From: an uncultured Clostridia bacterium
Lineage (GTDB): Bacteria > Bacillota_A > Clostridia > TANB77 > CAG-508
DNA: 5,143 nucleotides
Reading direction: 5' to 3'
Assembly: GCA_944393165.1 (NCBI GenBank)
Contig: CALXZF010000054.1
Location: 1-5,143, forward strand
The translations under genes were made by a program, and so were the position numbers. Positions 1-5,143 of the stretch are shown here, piece by piece (position 1 is the first letter of the stretch; each line of letters begins with the position of its first letter). The notes under the pieces are model-generated. The model had not been told where the DNA came from. It saw only the letters and a program-made list of their open reading frames with translations, and searched no databases.

Positions 1-2
1 TA

Positions 3-515
3 CCTAGCTTTTTCAGGCATTTATATACAATGTTTTTAGTGCTAATAAGCTGGGTAATATTTGCATTTGAAGATTTAACACAAGTGGGTACTTACTTAAG
101 CACAATGTTTGACTTAAACGGAGCAAGTTTTGCAAACCCAGAAGCAATATATTATTTAAAAAATTACATTGTAATTATAATAATTGGTATTATATGCAGT
201 ATTCCAATAGCACAAACATTGAAAAATAGAATCAAAAGCAAGGAAAATTCAAGTAATAATATTGAAAACTTAAAAGAGACCGAACAACAAATAGGAGAAA
301 CGCGAAGCAAAGTCTTAGACAAAGATATAGCAATGGAGCAAACAAAAACAGAAATAAATGATAATAATAATGAAAAACGAGCATTAAAAAATGGCAAAAA
401 AGCAAAAGCACTAATGTACACCTTTTCCAGCCTTGGTTATGTAGCAATAATACTATTAAGCACAGCAAGCTTAGTAAACAATAGCTTTAACCCATTTTTA
501 TACTTTAGATTTTAG
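3..515 (+). CDS. MBOAT family O-acyltransferase, C-terminal part (5' end outside the window)
   Basis: The reading frame is open from the window edge and gives about 170 residues, against roughly 450-530 for complete members. It begins PSFFRHLYT and runs into FLVLISWVIFAFEDL, then ends in FNPFLYFRF. Both are hallmarks, known to me from the family, of the C-terminal region of AlgI/DltB-like membrane-bound O-acyltransferases. These enzymes move acyl groups, usually acetyl, across the membrane to an extracellular polysaccharide. The catalytic histidine region lies upstream and is not visible. Hydrophobic helices lie at about nt 30-65, 165-210 and 420-475. Between the last two is a loop of about 60 residues (nt 225-407), rich in Lys, Glu, Asn and Gln, which is longer than usual. 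The internal ATG at 30 is not the start, because family-conserved sequence precedes it. The next gene, a DHHW protein, is the typical partner, so this is probably the first part of an acylation operon. The natural C-terminus is intact although a repeat begins at the last base of the stop codon. Confidence 0.88.
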   Translation, partial: PSFFRHLYTMFLVLISWVIFAFEDLTQVGTYLSTMFDLNGASFANPEAIYYLKNYIVIIIIGIICSIPIAQTLKNRIKSKENSSNNIENLKETEQQIGETRSKVLDKDIAMEQTKTEINDNNNEKRALKNGKKAKALMYTFSSLGYVAIILLSTASLVNNSFNPFLYFRF

Positions 516-747
516 CAAAAGGGGACGGGCTTGCTCTGCTAATTAATTTGTCCTTTTATAGTAAGTATGCTTTTCTATTTTTGTCGTAGTGCTTAAGGTG
601 GGGACCGACAAGGTACAAACTGTTAAACGTAGCTTTAGCGAAGTTTGTACAGTTTGTTCGATGTTGGGGGCCGAAGACAAAAATAGAAAAGCATACTCAC
701 TATAAAAAGTAGAATTGTATTTACAATATAGACCCGTCCCATTTTGC
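515..747. repeat. Concentric inverted-repeat (MITE/REP-like) element
   Basis: This 233-base non-coding segment is built as nested inverted repeats around one centre near 631. The outer arms are 515-529 and 733-747, matching at 14 of 15 positions and carrying the motif GGGACGGG. The inner arms are 554-585 and 676-707, matching at 31 of 32 positions. In the core, GTACAAACT (613-621) pairs with AGTTTGTAC (642-650), leaving a loop of about 20 bases. The two spacers between outer and inner arms are nearly equal (24 and 25 bases). No transposase reading frame lies inside and no target-site duplication is evident. The structure fits a non-autonomous mobile element moved by a transposase elsewhere in the genome; I infer this from form only. 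As RNA it would fold into a very long hairpin between two genes that should be co-transcribed, so it could attenuate or process the operon transcript. A further small palindrome, ATTGTA-TT-TACAAT, lies at 714-727. Confidence 0.8.
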
Positions 748-768
748 AAAAAAAGAAAGGAGTTTAGC

Positions 769-1899
769 ATGAAAAACAAAATATTCTTTGCCATATTCAT
801 GACAGTATGGATTGTAATAATTGTAATAAACTTTATATGGCCAAAGCAAGTATTTTCAGAAGAAGAAAATAGAATGCTTGCCACAATTCCTAGATTTTCT
901 TTTGAAAGTTTTGTAAATGGCGACTATTTAAACGGCGTAAATGACTATATAAACGACCATTTTGCCTTTAGAAATATATATCTAAAACTCAACTCTTGGT
1001 GGGAAATAGATGTAATGGGTAAAAAAGAAAATAATGGAGTATATATAGGAAAAGATGGCTATTTATTTGAAAAATTTGAATATGGAGAAGATGAGCAGAA
1101 AACTGTAAATAAAAATATTACATCTATAACAAATTTTGCACAAAAAATGCAAGAAATGAATATACCAACATATTTTATATTAGTTCCAAATTCTATTTAT
1201 ATAAATAGTGACAAACTACCAGATGATGTAGAAGTGCCAAACCAACAAGACATTATAAACAACGTATATACTAATACAAAATATACAACAAATGTAGTTG
1301 TAACTGATGCGCTAAAAACAGAAAATGAGAACACACCTCTTTACTTTAAAACAGATCACCACATGAATAGTGATGGAGCATATATTGTATACAACGAATT
1401 CTGCAAAATGGCTAATTTACAAGCTGTTCCAATACAAGATTTTACTAGAGTAACAGTCTCTAACGAATTCTTAGGAACTTTTGACTCGAAAGCGCAAATA
1501 TTAAATCAAACTCCAGATGAATTATTTGCGTATGAAAACGATATAAATACTAACATAAAAGAAGCAATTTATGATAAAGAAACTACAAATAGTATTTTTA
1601 ATGCAAATTATTTACAAGGAAAAGATAAATATTCATATTTTCTAAATGGAAACAATAGTAAAGTAGTAGTAAAAACTAATGTAGAAAATGGTAAGAAACT
1701 ATTAGTTATTAAAGACTCTTATGCACACATTATGTCACAGTTTTTGTGTGAAAATTATAGTGAAATTCATTTCTTAGACCCACGTTACACATTTTTCGAT
1801 TATGCCGAATATGCTAAGGAAAATGAGATAACAGATGTGCTTTTCTTGTACAATGTTTCTAACTTTACTACAGATGGAAATTTGGTGAAAATTAACTAA
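769..1899 (+). CDS. DHHW family (AlgJ/AlgX-like, SGNH-fold) protein, polysaccharide acylation partner of the MBOAT
   Basis: This 376-residue protein has one N-terminal membrane helix (about residues 5-24) and then an extracytoplasmic domain. The segment VYIGKDGYLF (91-100) is typical of the AlgJ/AlgX/DHHW group. TDHHMNSDGA (195-204) is the signature motif, with D196 and H198 as probable catalytic residues, and IKDSYAH (314-320) supplies the probable nucleophile S317. The spacing agrees with the Asp-x-His plus C-terminal Ser arrangement known from AlgJ and AlgX. The usual Trp of DHHW is Met199 here. The inferred role is O-acylation or deacylation of an exported surface polysaccharide together with the MBOAT protein upstream; the polymer cannot be told from the sequence. 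I chose ATG 769 because AAAGGAG (756-762) stands six bases before it and the membrane helix follows at once. An in-frame TTG at 715 lies inside the repeat-derived leader and has no such site. Confidence 0.88.
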   Translation: MKNKIFFAIFMTVWIVIIVINFIWPKQVFSEEENRMLATIPRFSFESFVNGDYLNGVNDYINDHFAFRNIYLKLNSWWEIDVMGKKENNGVYIGKDGYLFEKFEYGEDEQKTVNKNITSITNFAQKMQEMNIPTYFILVPNSIYINSDKLPDDVEVPNQQDIINNVYTNTKYTTNVVVTDALKTENENTPLYFKTDHHMNSDGAYIVYNEFCKMANLQAVPIQDFTRVTVSNEFLGTFDSKAQILNQTPDELFAYENDINTNIKEAIYDKETTNSIFNANYLQGKDKYSYFLNGNNSKVVVKTNVENGKKLLVIKDSYAHIMSQFLCENYSEIHFLDPRYTFFDYAEYAKENEITDVLFLYNVSNFTTDGNLVKIN

Positions 1900-1907
1900 A
1901 ACCGGAT

Positions 1908-1936
1908 TTGACAAATCTTCAAATTAACAGTAAAAT
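1908..1936 (+). promoter_or_regulatory. Sigma-A type promoter for the alarmone synthetase
   Basis: TTGACA (1908-1913) and TAAAAT (1931-1936) are separated by 17 bases. This is a full-consensus -35 and a five-of-six -10 at the optimal spacing, starting nine bases after the DHHW stop codon. Transcription would begin near 1943, leaving a leader of about 40 bases. It makes the alarmone synthetase independent of the acylation operon. A short GATTT-GAC-AAATC palindrome overlaps the -35 (1905-1917). It is too weak to call a terminator. Confidence 0.65.
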
Positions 1937-1974
1937 TACACATATTGGACATAAAAGTAGTGTATAAATTATAC

Positions 1975-1981
1975 AAAGGAG
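1975..1981 (+). promoter_or_regulatory. Ribosome binding site AAAGGAG touching the TTG start candidate
   Basis: A strong Shine-Dalgarno sequence ends directly against TTG 1982, so there is no spacer for that start. The codons at the usual distance are ATT (1988) and ATA (1991). ATA sits nine bases downstream and differs by one base from ATG. This site therefore bears on which codon really starts the alarmone synthetase. Confidence 0.6.
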
Positions 1982-2710
1982 TTGATTATTATAGAAGATT
2001 TAATAGTAAGAAAAGAGGATGGCTTACAGGAAGATATGGAATATAAGAGACTTACATTTATGTATACAGCAGCACTACAACAATTAGAAGGAAAAATAGA
2101 TATAATAAGTAATGAGTTTAAAACATTACATAAGTACAATCCAATAGAGCATACAAGTAGCAGAATAAAAAGTAAAGAAAGTATTATAAAAAAACTAAAT
2201 AAAAAAGGCTTAGAGGTTAATTACGAAAACCTAATTAAAACAATAAATGACGTAGCAGGTATGAGAATAATTTGTTCATTTATACCTGATATATATAAAA
2301 TTGTCGAAATGATTGAAAATATGCCAGATGTTACAGTTATAAAGAAAAAAGATTATGTAACAACACCAAAAGAAAGTGGATATTCAAGTTACCACATGAT
2401 TGTATCTATACCAGTTAGCTTATCAATAGGAGTAATTGATGTAAAGGTAGAAATTCAAATAAGAACAATGGCGATGGATTTTTGGGCAAGCCTAGAACAT
2501 AAAATAAACTACAAATATGAAAAGCAAGTGCCAAAGAACATAAAGAAAGAATTAAAAGACTGTGCTAAAATGACACAAAAGCTTGATAAAAAAATGTCAA
2601 ACCTAGGAAATTCTTTAATGGAAGATGAAAAAGAACTAGTAAAAGAAATAACAGCAGACTATTCTACTGTATATGCAGGATTTATGCTTACAGAAAATGC
2701 TGGAATTTAG
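1982..2710 (+). CDS. relQ: Small alarmone synthetase, RelQ/YjbM-like GTP pyrophosphokinase
   Basis: The protein (242 residues from TTG 1982) is a single-domain (p)ppGpp synthetase with no hydrolase, TGS or ACT domain. It transfers pyrophosphate from ATP to GDP or GTP in the cytoplasm. Visible motifs, numbered from TTG, are SRIKSKESIIKKL (60-72, ATP-binding), NDVAGMRI (89-96, with metal-binding D90), KESGYSSYH (130-138, guanine-nucleotide side) and VEIQIRTMAMDFWASLEH (156-173, with catalytic E157). NYKY follows at 176-179. These match the RelQ class, and Bacillus subtilis YjbM (about 211 residues) aligns by eye from about residue 19. The start is uncertain: TTG 1982 abuts its ribosome binding site, while ATG 2036 has only a weak AGGA four bases away but matches the family's usual N-terminus. 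The last 25 or so residues extend past the conserved domain. It has its own promoter and no clear functional link to its neighbours. Confidence 0.9.
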   Translation: MIIIEDLIVRKEDGLQEDMEYKRLTFMYTAALQQLEGKIDIISNEFKTLHKYNPIEHTSSRIKSKESIIKKLNKKGLEVNYENLIKTINDVAGMRIICSFIPDIYKIVEMIENMPDVTVIKKKDYVTTPKESGYSSYHMIVSIPVSLSIGVIDVKVEIQIRTMAMDFWASLEHKINYKYEKQVPKNIKKELKDCAKMTQKLDKKMSNLGNSLMEDEKELVKEITADYSTVYAGFMLTENAGI

Positions 2711-2737
2711 AGAAATATAATTTGTTAAAAGATTATA

Positions 2738-2746
2738 TGATATAAG
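2738..2746 (+). promoter_or_regulatory. Possible extended -10 promoter for the DUF6873-like gene
   Basis: TGA-TATAAG forms an extended -10, inside the 11-mer ATATGATATAA (2735-2745) that also occurs at the better promoter before the ATPase gene (3983-3993). There is no convincing -35. It lies in the 128-base gap after the alarmone synthetase, which shows no clear terminator; read-through from the upstream gene is an alternative. Confidence 0.3.
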
Positions 2747-2838
2747 ACTAAGCTTGATTTAATGAATGTGAAGTGTAAAGCGATTTTTTAATAGTATTTT
2801 GTAGCATAGAAACAAAGAGGTAGAGGAAAGGCAAAAAA

Positions 2839-3502
2839 GTGAGAAAACTAATAATAGATGAACGAATAAGAGATGCAGAGCAAGCGTATTTAGGGCAATA
2901 TTTTGAAATTATAAAAATACCGTTATCAGAAGAGGTATATGACGAAATATCAGGACATAGTGATATATTTTACTGCAAAATAAATAATCAAATAGTAGAA
3001 GCACCAAATGCACCAATGCATTTAACAAATGCTATAATTGGAGAGAGCAAAGTACGGTAAGGAATATCCAGAAGATGTACCATACAATGTATGCCAAATA
3101 GGAGACAAAATTGTAGGAAGTAAATATATAGACAAAAGCATCAAACCAGATTTAATTGTAAAACAAGGCTATACAAAATGCTCAATAGCAGTAACAGGTG
3201 ATAATTCTTGTATTACCACAGATAAGAACATAGAAGAGGGATTACAAAAAAATGGTATAGATGCATTGTATATAGAAGAGACCAATATAAAACTCTTAAA
3301 AAGAGATGGTACAGAGTCTACAATGAGAGGCTTTATTGGTGGTGCAACTTTAGTATTTGACAATAAATTTGTACTTTTCGGAGATATTAACAAATTAAAA
3401 TATAAGGATGAAGTAATAAAGCATATAAACAAATATGGATTAGAATTAGTAAGTTTTAATGGACTTGATGTGTATGACTACGGAGAAGGAATAATAATTT
3501 AA
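2839..3502 (+). pseudogene. DUF6873-type (GME-fold) protein, broken by a +1 frameshift
   Basis: Two overlapping frames together encode one protein. Frame one starts at GTG 2839, seven bases after AAAGG (2827-2831), and reads MRKLIIDERIRDAEQAYLG to GESK before a stop at 3058-3060. The neighbouring frame continues from 3053 with YGKEYPEDVPYNV and ends at 3502. Joined after K71 (AAA, 3049-3051) by skipping one base, the product is 220 residues, close to what I recall for DUF6873 (about 220-235). Landmarks matching the family as I know it are EISGHSDIFYCKI in the first part, and QGYTKCSI, DNSCITTD, MRGFIGGA, KFVLFGDINKL and a final DYGEGIII in the second. The fold is annotated as that of guanidino-group-modifying enzymes, but the reaction is unknown. 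One extra A in the AAA run explains the break, so it may be a recent mutation or a sequencing error. The second frame has only a TTG (3038) without a ribosome binding site, so it is not a separate gene. Confidence 0.8.
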
Positions 3503-3558
3503 TATGATTTATAATTATTAGTATTAAGTAGAAATATTCGTTATTTTATATAGGTTAC

Positions 3559-3603
3559 AAAAACGCACCGTCCCAGATGACAGTCGTCACTTGGGAACGG
3601 TGC
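3559..3603 (-). terminator. Intrinsic terminator of the minus-strand membrane-protein gene
   Basis: GCACCGT-CCCA (3565-3575) pairs with TGGGA-ACGGTGC (3592-3603) with one bulged base, and TGAC (3578-3581) pairs with GTCA (3586-3589) around an AGTC loop. On the minus strand the stem is followed after one base by TTTTT (3563-3559). On the plus strand no T-run follows, so it does not obviously stop transcription from the DUF6873-like gene. It begins eight bases after the minus-strand stop codon. Its arms carry the same GGGACGG motif as the repeat at 515-747. Confidence 0.8.
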
Positions 3604-3611
3604 TTGAAACG

Positions 3612-3815
3612 TTATTGGGTGTCGGTGACGCTTTCGTCGTCCTCGTCTTCATCCTCATCGTTATCAAGTAAGATAATGACGAGGCAGATGATAAGTCCTG
3701 CAAAAGGAATTAACATCCAAGGATTGTGGCTGAAGACAGTGACTGCGAGCATGCAACCAATTGCAAAACTGGTGCTAGAAATGGTTAAATCGCGATAGAT
3801 GTTGGAACGTTTCAT
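3612..3815 (-). CDS. Small two-helix membrane protein with an acidic C-terminal tail, unknown function
   Basis: I do not recognise this 67-residue protein. It has a basic N-terminus (MKRSNIYRDL), a first hydrophobic helix at about 11-28, a short turn with HNPW (30-33), a second helix at about 34-50, and then the run DNDEDEDEDDE (51-61). The basic N-terminus suggests a hairpin with both ends in the cytoplasm; this is inference. The gene is credible because AGGAGG lies six bases before the ATG (at 3827-3822 on the minus strand), a strong terminator follows the stop, and the translation is membrane-like. I chose this ATG over an in-frame one 45 bases upstream because of that site. It is convergent with the DUF6873-like gene and divergent from the ATPase gene. 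The tail is coded by GAC/GAG/GAT/GAA-rich, comparatively GC-rich codons, unlike the AT-heavy genes to the left. Confidence 0.7.
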   Translation of the reverse strand: MKRSNIYRDLTISSTSFAIGCMLAVTVFSHNPWMLIPFAGLIICLVIILLDNDEDEDEDDESVTDTQ

Positions 3816-3875
3816 AATAATCCTCCTGTTGTAAAAATAATATGTGTGTGGGATTTTCAACTTAGCACTTGGCTA

Positions 3876-3915
3876 ATTATATATACATTATATACCAATT
3901 AACATAAAAAAGCAA
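3876..3915 (-). promoter_or_regulatory. Possible promoter of the minus-strand membrane-protein gene
   Basis: On the minus strand there are two TATAAT hexamers, at 3892-3887 and 3881-3876. The first has TTGCTT (3915-3910) 17 bases upstream, a poor match to the -35 consensus. The palindrome GCAAATTTGC (3912-3921) overlaps that -35. The region is so AT-rich that -10 matches arise easily, so this is only a suggestion. Confidence 0.35.
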
Positions 3916-3916
3916 A

Positions 3917-3939
3917 TTTGCAAAACAAGCTCGTCCCCA
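3917..3939. repeat. Solo end related to the outer arm of the 515-747 element
   Basis: Read on the minus strand, GGGGACGAGCTTG (3938-3926) matches GGGGACGGGCTTG at 521-533 in 12 of 13 positions, and in both copies a GCAAAA-type stretch lies close by, though on opposite sides. No matching inverted arm was found nearby, so this looks like a single decayed end of the same repeat family in the gap between two divergent genes. Confidence 0.4.
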
Positions 3940-3985
3940 ATTGAGAAAAAGTTGCCATAAAGTATATACAAATAACGCAAAAATA

Positions 3986-3994
3986 TGATATAAT
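3986..3994 (+). promoter_or_regulatory. Extended -10 promoter of the ClpX-like ATPase gene
   Basis: TGA-TATAAT (3986-3994) is a perfect extended -10. The hexamer at the -35 distance (around 3966) is poor, as is common where the TG extension is present. Transcription would start near 4001 and leave a leader of about 47 bases that ends in AAAGGAG (4034-4040), seven bases before the ATG. Confidence 0.55.
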
Positions 3995-4047
3995 ACTTGA
4001 CATCAACCGTATATTAACTCTTCTCGGAAATAGAAAGGAGAAATATT

Positions 4048-5082
4048 ATGGCAATTAACAAAAACATGGAGTCTGTACAAGAAGTAGAACGGCAACTGGC
4101 AAAGGAGGTTAAGCATAGTAGAAAAAGCGAACGCATTACGCCAATTCAGCTGATTGAACAAAATGTTCAGGAATATATTGTTGGACAGGATGTTGCAATA
4201 AGAAGAATATTAACAGCTATTTACAGATCGTTATATTTCAAGTCTATTAAATCTAACATTTTGGTTATTGGTTCAAGTGGAGTTGGTAAAACAGAAACAC
4301 TTAAACAAATTGCCAAGAGGTTGAACATACCGTACACAGAAGAGGATGCTACAAAATATACTCAAGAGGGGTATTATGGAAAAAGTGTGGAAGATATGCT
4401 TATCAATCTTATTGTTGCATCTCAATACGATTTGCAAAAAGCACAAAAAGGTATGATAATAATTGATGAAATCGACAAGAAAACAGGAGATGAGAAAGGT
4501 GTATCAGGAGCTAAAGTGCTGAAAAGCCTTCTCAAGATTATTGAGGGTACTAAATATAAATTAGATGACTGTATTTTCGATACGAGTCAACTTATTATTG
4601 TATTCTGTGGCGCTTTCGATGGACTTGAAAAAATACGAGATAAACGGCTCGGACAAGGACAAATCGGATTCAGGCAGTATGAAAACAAAGCAACGTTGCA
4701 AAATAGGTTTACCAAACAGGACTTAGTCCAATATGGTATGCCTGAGGAATTCGTTGGACGAATTGATACAATAGTAGAGATGAACAAACTCCAAAAGGAG
4801 GATTTGGTTCAAATCTTAAAAAAGTCGCGTCTTTCAATATTTAAAAGATATCAAAGAGAATTAAGGAATATGGGTATTTCTCTTAGATATAATCCTAAAT
4901 TGCTTGAACTGATTGCTGGCAGGTCTTTGCATTTAGATACTGGAGCAAGAGAACTTAGCAATACTGTAAATTATATTTTTGAAGATATAATTTACAATGT
5001 TATGGCAAATCCGGGAAGCTACTCTGAGTGCAGGTTGTTTTTTGAAATTGTGGACGATAACACTAGGTACAAATTGTCATAA
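4048..5082 (+). CDS. ClpX-like AAA+ ATPase lacking the zinc-binding domain
   Basis: This 344-residue cytoplasmic ATPase follows ClpX closely through its AAA+ core. Landmarks are IVGQDVA (44-50), Walker A GSSGVGKT (75-82), a pore-1-like loop GYYG (108-111, GYVG in ClpX), Walker B MIIIDE (136-141), VFCGAFDGLEKI (185-196) as in the ClpX sensor-1 region, EFVGR with candidate arginine finger R238, and sensor-2 GAREL (299-303). In ClpX these serve hexamer formation and ATP-driven unfolding of proteins. Differences: the N-terminal zinc-binding domain is replaced by about 35 polar residues, making it shorter than the usual 410-430. The stretch after IEGT, where ClpX carries its RKH substrate loop, is much shorter and has no RKH. 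An IGF tripeptide (206-208) lies where ClpX has its ClpP-docking loop, so ClpP binding is conceivable but unproven. ATG 4048 has AAAGGAG seven bases upstream. It appears to be a one-gene unit. It is not the standard housekeeping clpX, and the substrate is unknown. Confidence 0.85.
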   Translation: MAINKNMESVQEVERQLAKEVKHSRKSERITPIQLIEQNVQEYIVGQDVAIRRILTAIYRSLYFKSIKSNILVIGSSGVGKTETLKQIAKRLNIPYTEEDATKYTQEGYYGKSVEDMLINLIVASQYDLQKAQKGMIIIDEIDKKTGDEKGVSGAKVLKSLLKIIEGTKYKLDDCIFDTSQLIIVFCGAFDGLEKIRDKRLGQGQIGFRQYENKATLQNRFTKQDLVQYGMPEEFVGRIDTIVEMNKLQKEDLVQILKKSRLSIFKRYQRELRNMGISLRYNPKLLELIAGRSLHLDTGARELSNTVNYIFEDIIYNVMANPGSYSECRLFFEIVDDNTRYKLS

Positions 5083-5116
5083 AAAAACGGAGCGAAGTTT
5101 CTACTAGCAACTTCGC
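5081..5116 (-). terminator. Hairpin after the ATPase gene, terminator-like on the minus strand
   Basis: GCGAAGTT (5092-5099) and AACTTCGC (5109-5116) form a perfect eight-pair stem with a nine-base loop. On the minus strand it is followed, after four bases, by seven Ts (5087-5081), so it would best stop a convergent gene lying to the right of the window. On the plus strand there is no T-run, and its use as the ATPase terminator is less certain. Confidence 0.45.
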
Positions 5117-5143
5117 AAACGGGGCTATGAATGAATTTTCATA

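Noticed and set aside
164..468. Two hydrophobic minus-strand frames opposite the MBOAT end
   Set aside because: They are the antisense of the Lys/Glu/Asn-rich loop, which reads as Phe/Leu/Ile in reverse. They are shadows of the real gene.
515..747. Reading the nested hairpin as a retron or group II intron RNA
   Set aside because: There is no reverse transcriptase in the window, and no intron domain V-like structure was seen. Near-perfect terminal symmetry fits a MITE/REP-like repeat better.
543..884. Minus-strand reading frame of 113 codons across the repeat and the start of the DHHW gene
   Set aside because: It crosses the inverted-repeat element and runs antisense to a well-supported gene, with no ribosome binding site or family resemblance.
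1945..1975. TTGGAC with a TATA-like stretch as the alarmone synthetase promoter
   Set aside because: The spacing to any good -10 is wrong (about 12 or 19 bases), whereas 1908-1936 fits the consensus.
3169..3432. Minus-strand frame opposite the DUF6873-like gene
   Set aside because: It is antisense to conserved coding sequence, with no start signals.
3038..3502. Treating the second half of the DUF6873-like gene as an independent gene starting at TTG 3038
   Set aside because: There is no ribosome binding site, and family similarity continues from the preceding frame without a gap. A frameshift explains it better.
3577..3798. Plus-strand frame with a serine run opposite the small membrane-protein gene
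   Set aside because: The serine run is the antisense of the Asp/Glu tail. The minus-strand frame has the ribosome site and terminator.
3997..4015. TTGACA at 3997 with TATATT at 4010 as a promoter for the ATPase gene
   Set aside because: The spacing is only seven bases. The extended -10 at 3986-3994 is better.
4587..4787. Minus-strand frame opposite the ATPase gene
   Set aside because: It lies antisense to the sensor-1, IGF and arginine-finger region of the ATPase and has no independent support.

Overview
The window is AT-rich, gene-dense DNA with strong AAAGGAG-type ribosome binding sites. Its protein families (MBOAT/DHHW acylation pair, RelQ-type alarmone synthetase, DUF6873) point to a low-GC Gram-positive, most likely a member of the Clostridia, possibly an uncultured gut lineage. 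No rRNA, tRNA, CRISPR array or complete transposase gene was seen, so the species cannot be fixed.

Layout: (1) 3-515 is the C-terminal end of an MBOAT O-acyltransferase. (2) 515-747 is a non-coding, concentric inverted-repeat element (MITE/REP-like). (3) 769-1899 encodes a DHHW (AlgJ/AlgX-like, SGNH-fold) protein, the usual partner of the MBOAT; together they would acylate, probably acetylate, a cell-surface polysaccharide. (4) After a near-consensus promoter at 1908-1936 comes a small alarmone synthetase (1982-2710), whose start codon is odd. (5) 2839-3502 is a DUF6873-type gene interrupted by a one-base frameshift. (6) On the minus strand, 3815-3612 encodes a 67-residue two-helix membrane protein with a very acidic tail, followed by a clear intrinsic terminator. 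(7) 4048-5082 encodes a ClpX-like AAA+ ATPase with no zinc-binding domain but with a candidate ClpP-docking IGF tripeptide. It has its own extended -10 promoter, and a hairpin follows it.

The first two genes form one functional unit, split by the inserted element. The remaining genes look like separate transcription units. The block from about 3565 to the end is by eye less AT-biased in codon choice than the left part, and the repeat motif GGGACGG recurs at its left edge and in the gap before the ATPase, which suggests a different history from the left part. The most interesting items are the ClpX-like ATPase, the inserted palindromic element inside the acylation operon, the frameshifted DUF6873 gene and the anomalous initiation region of the alarmone synthetase.
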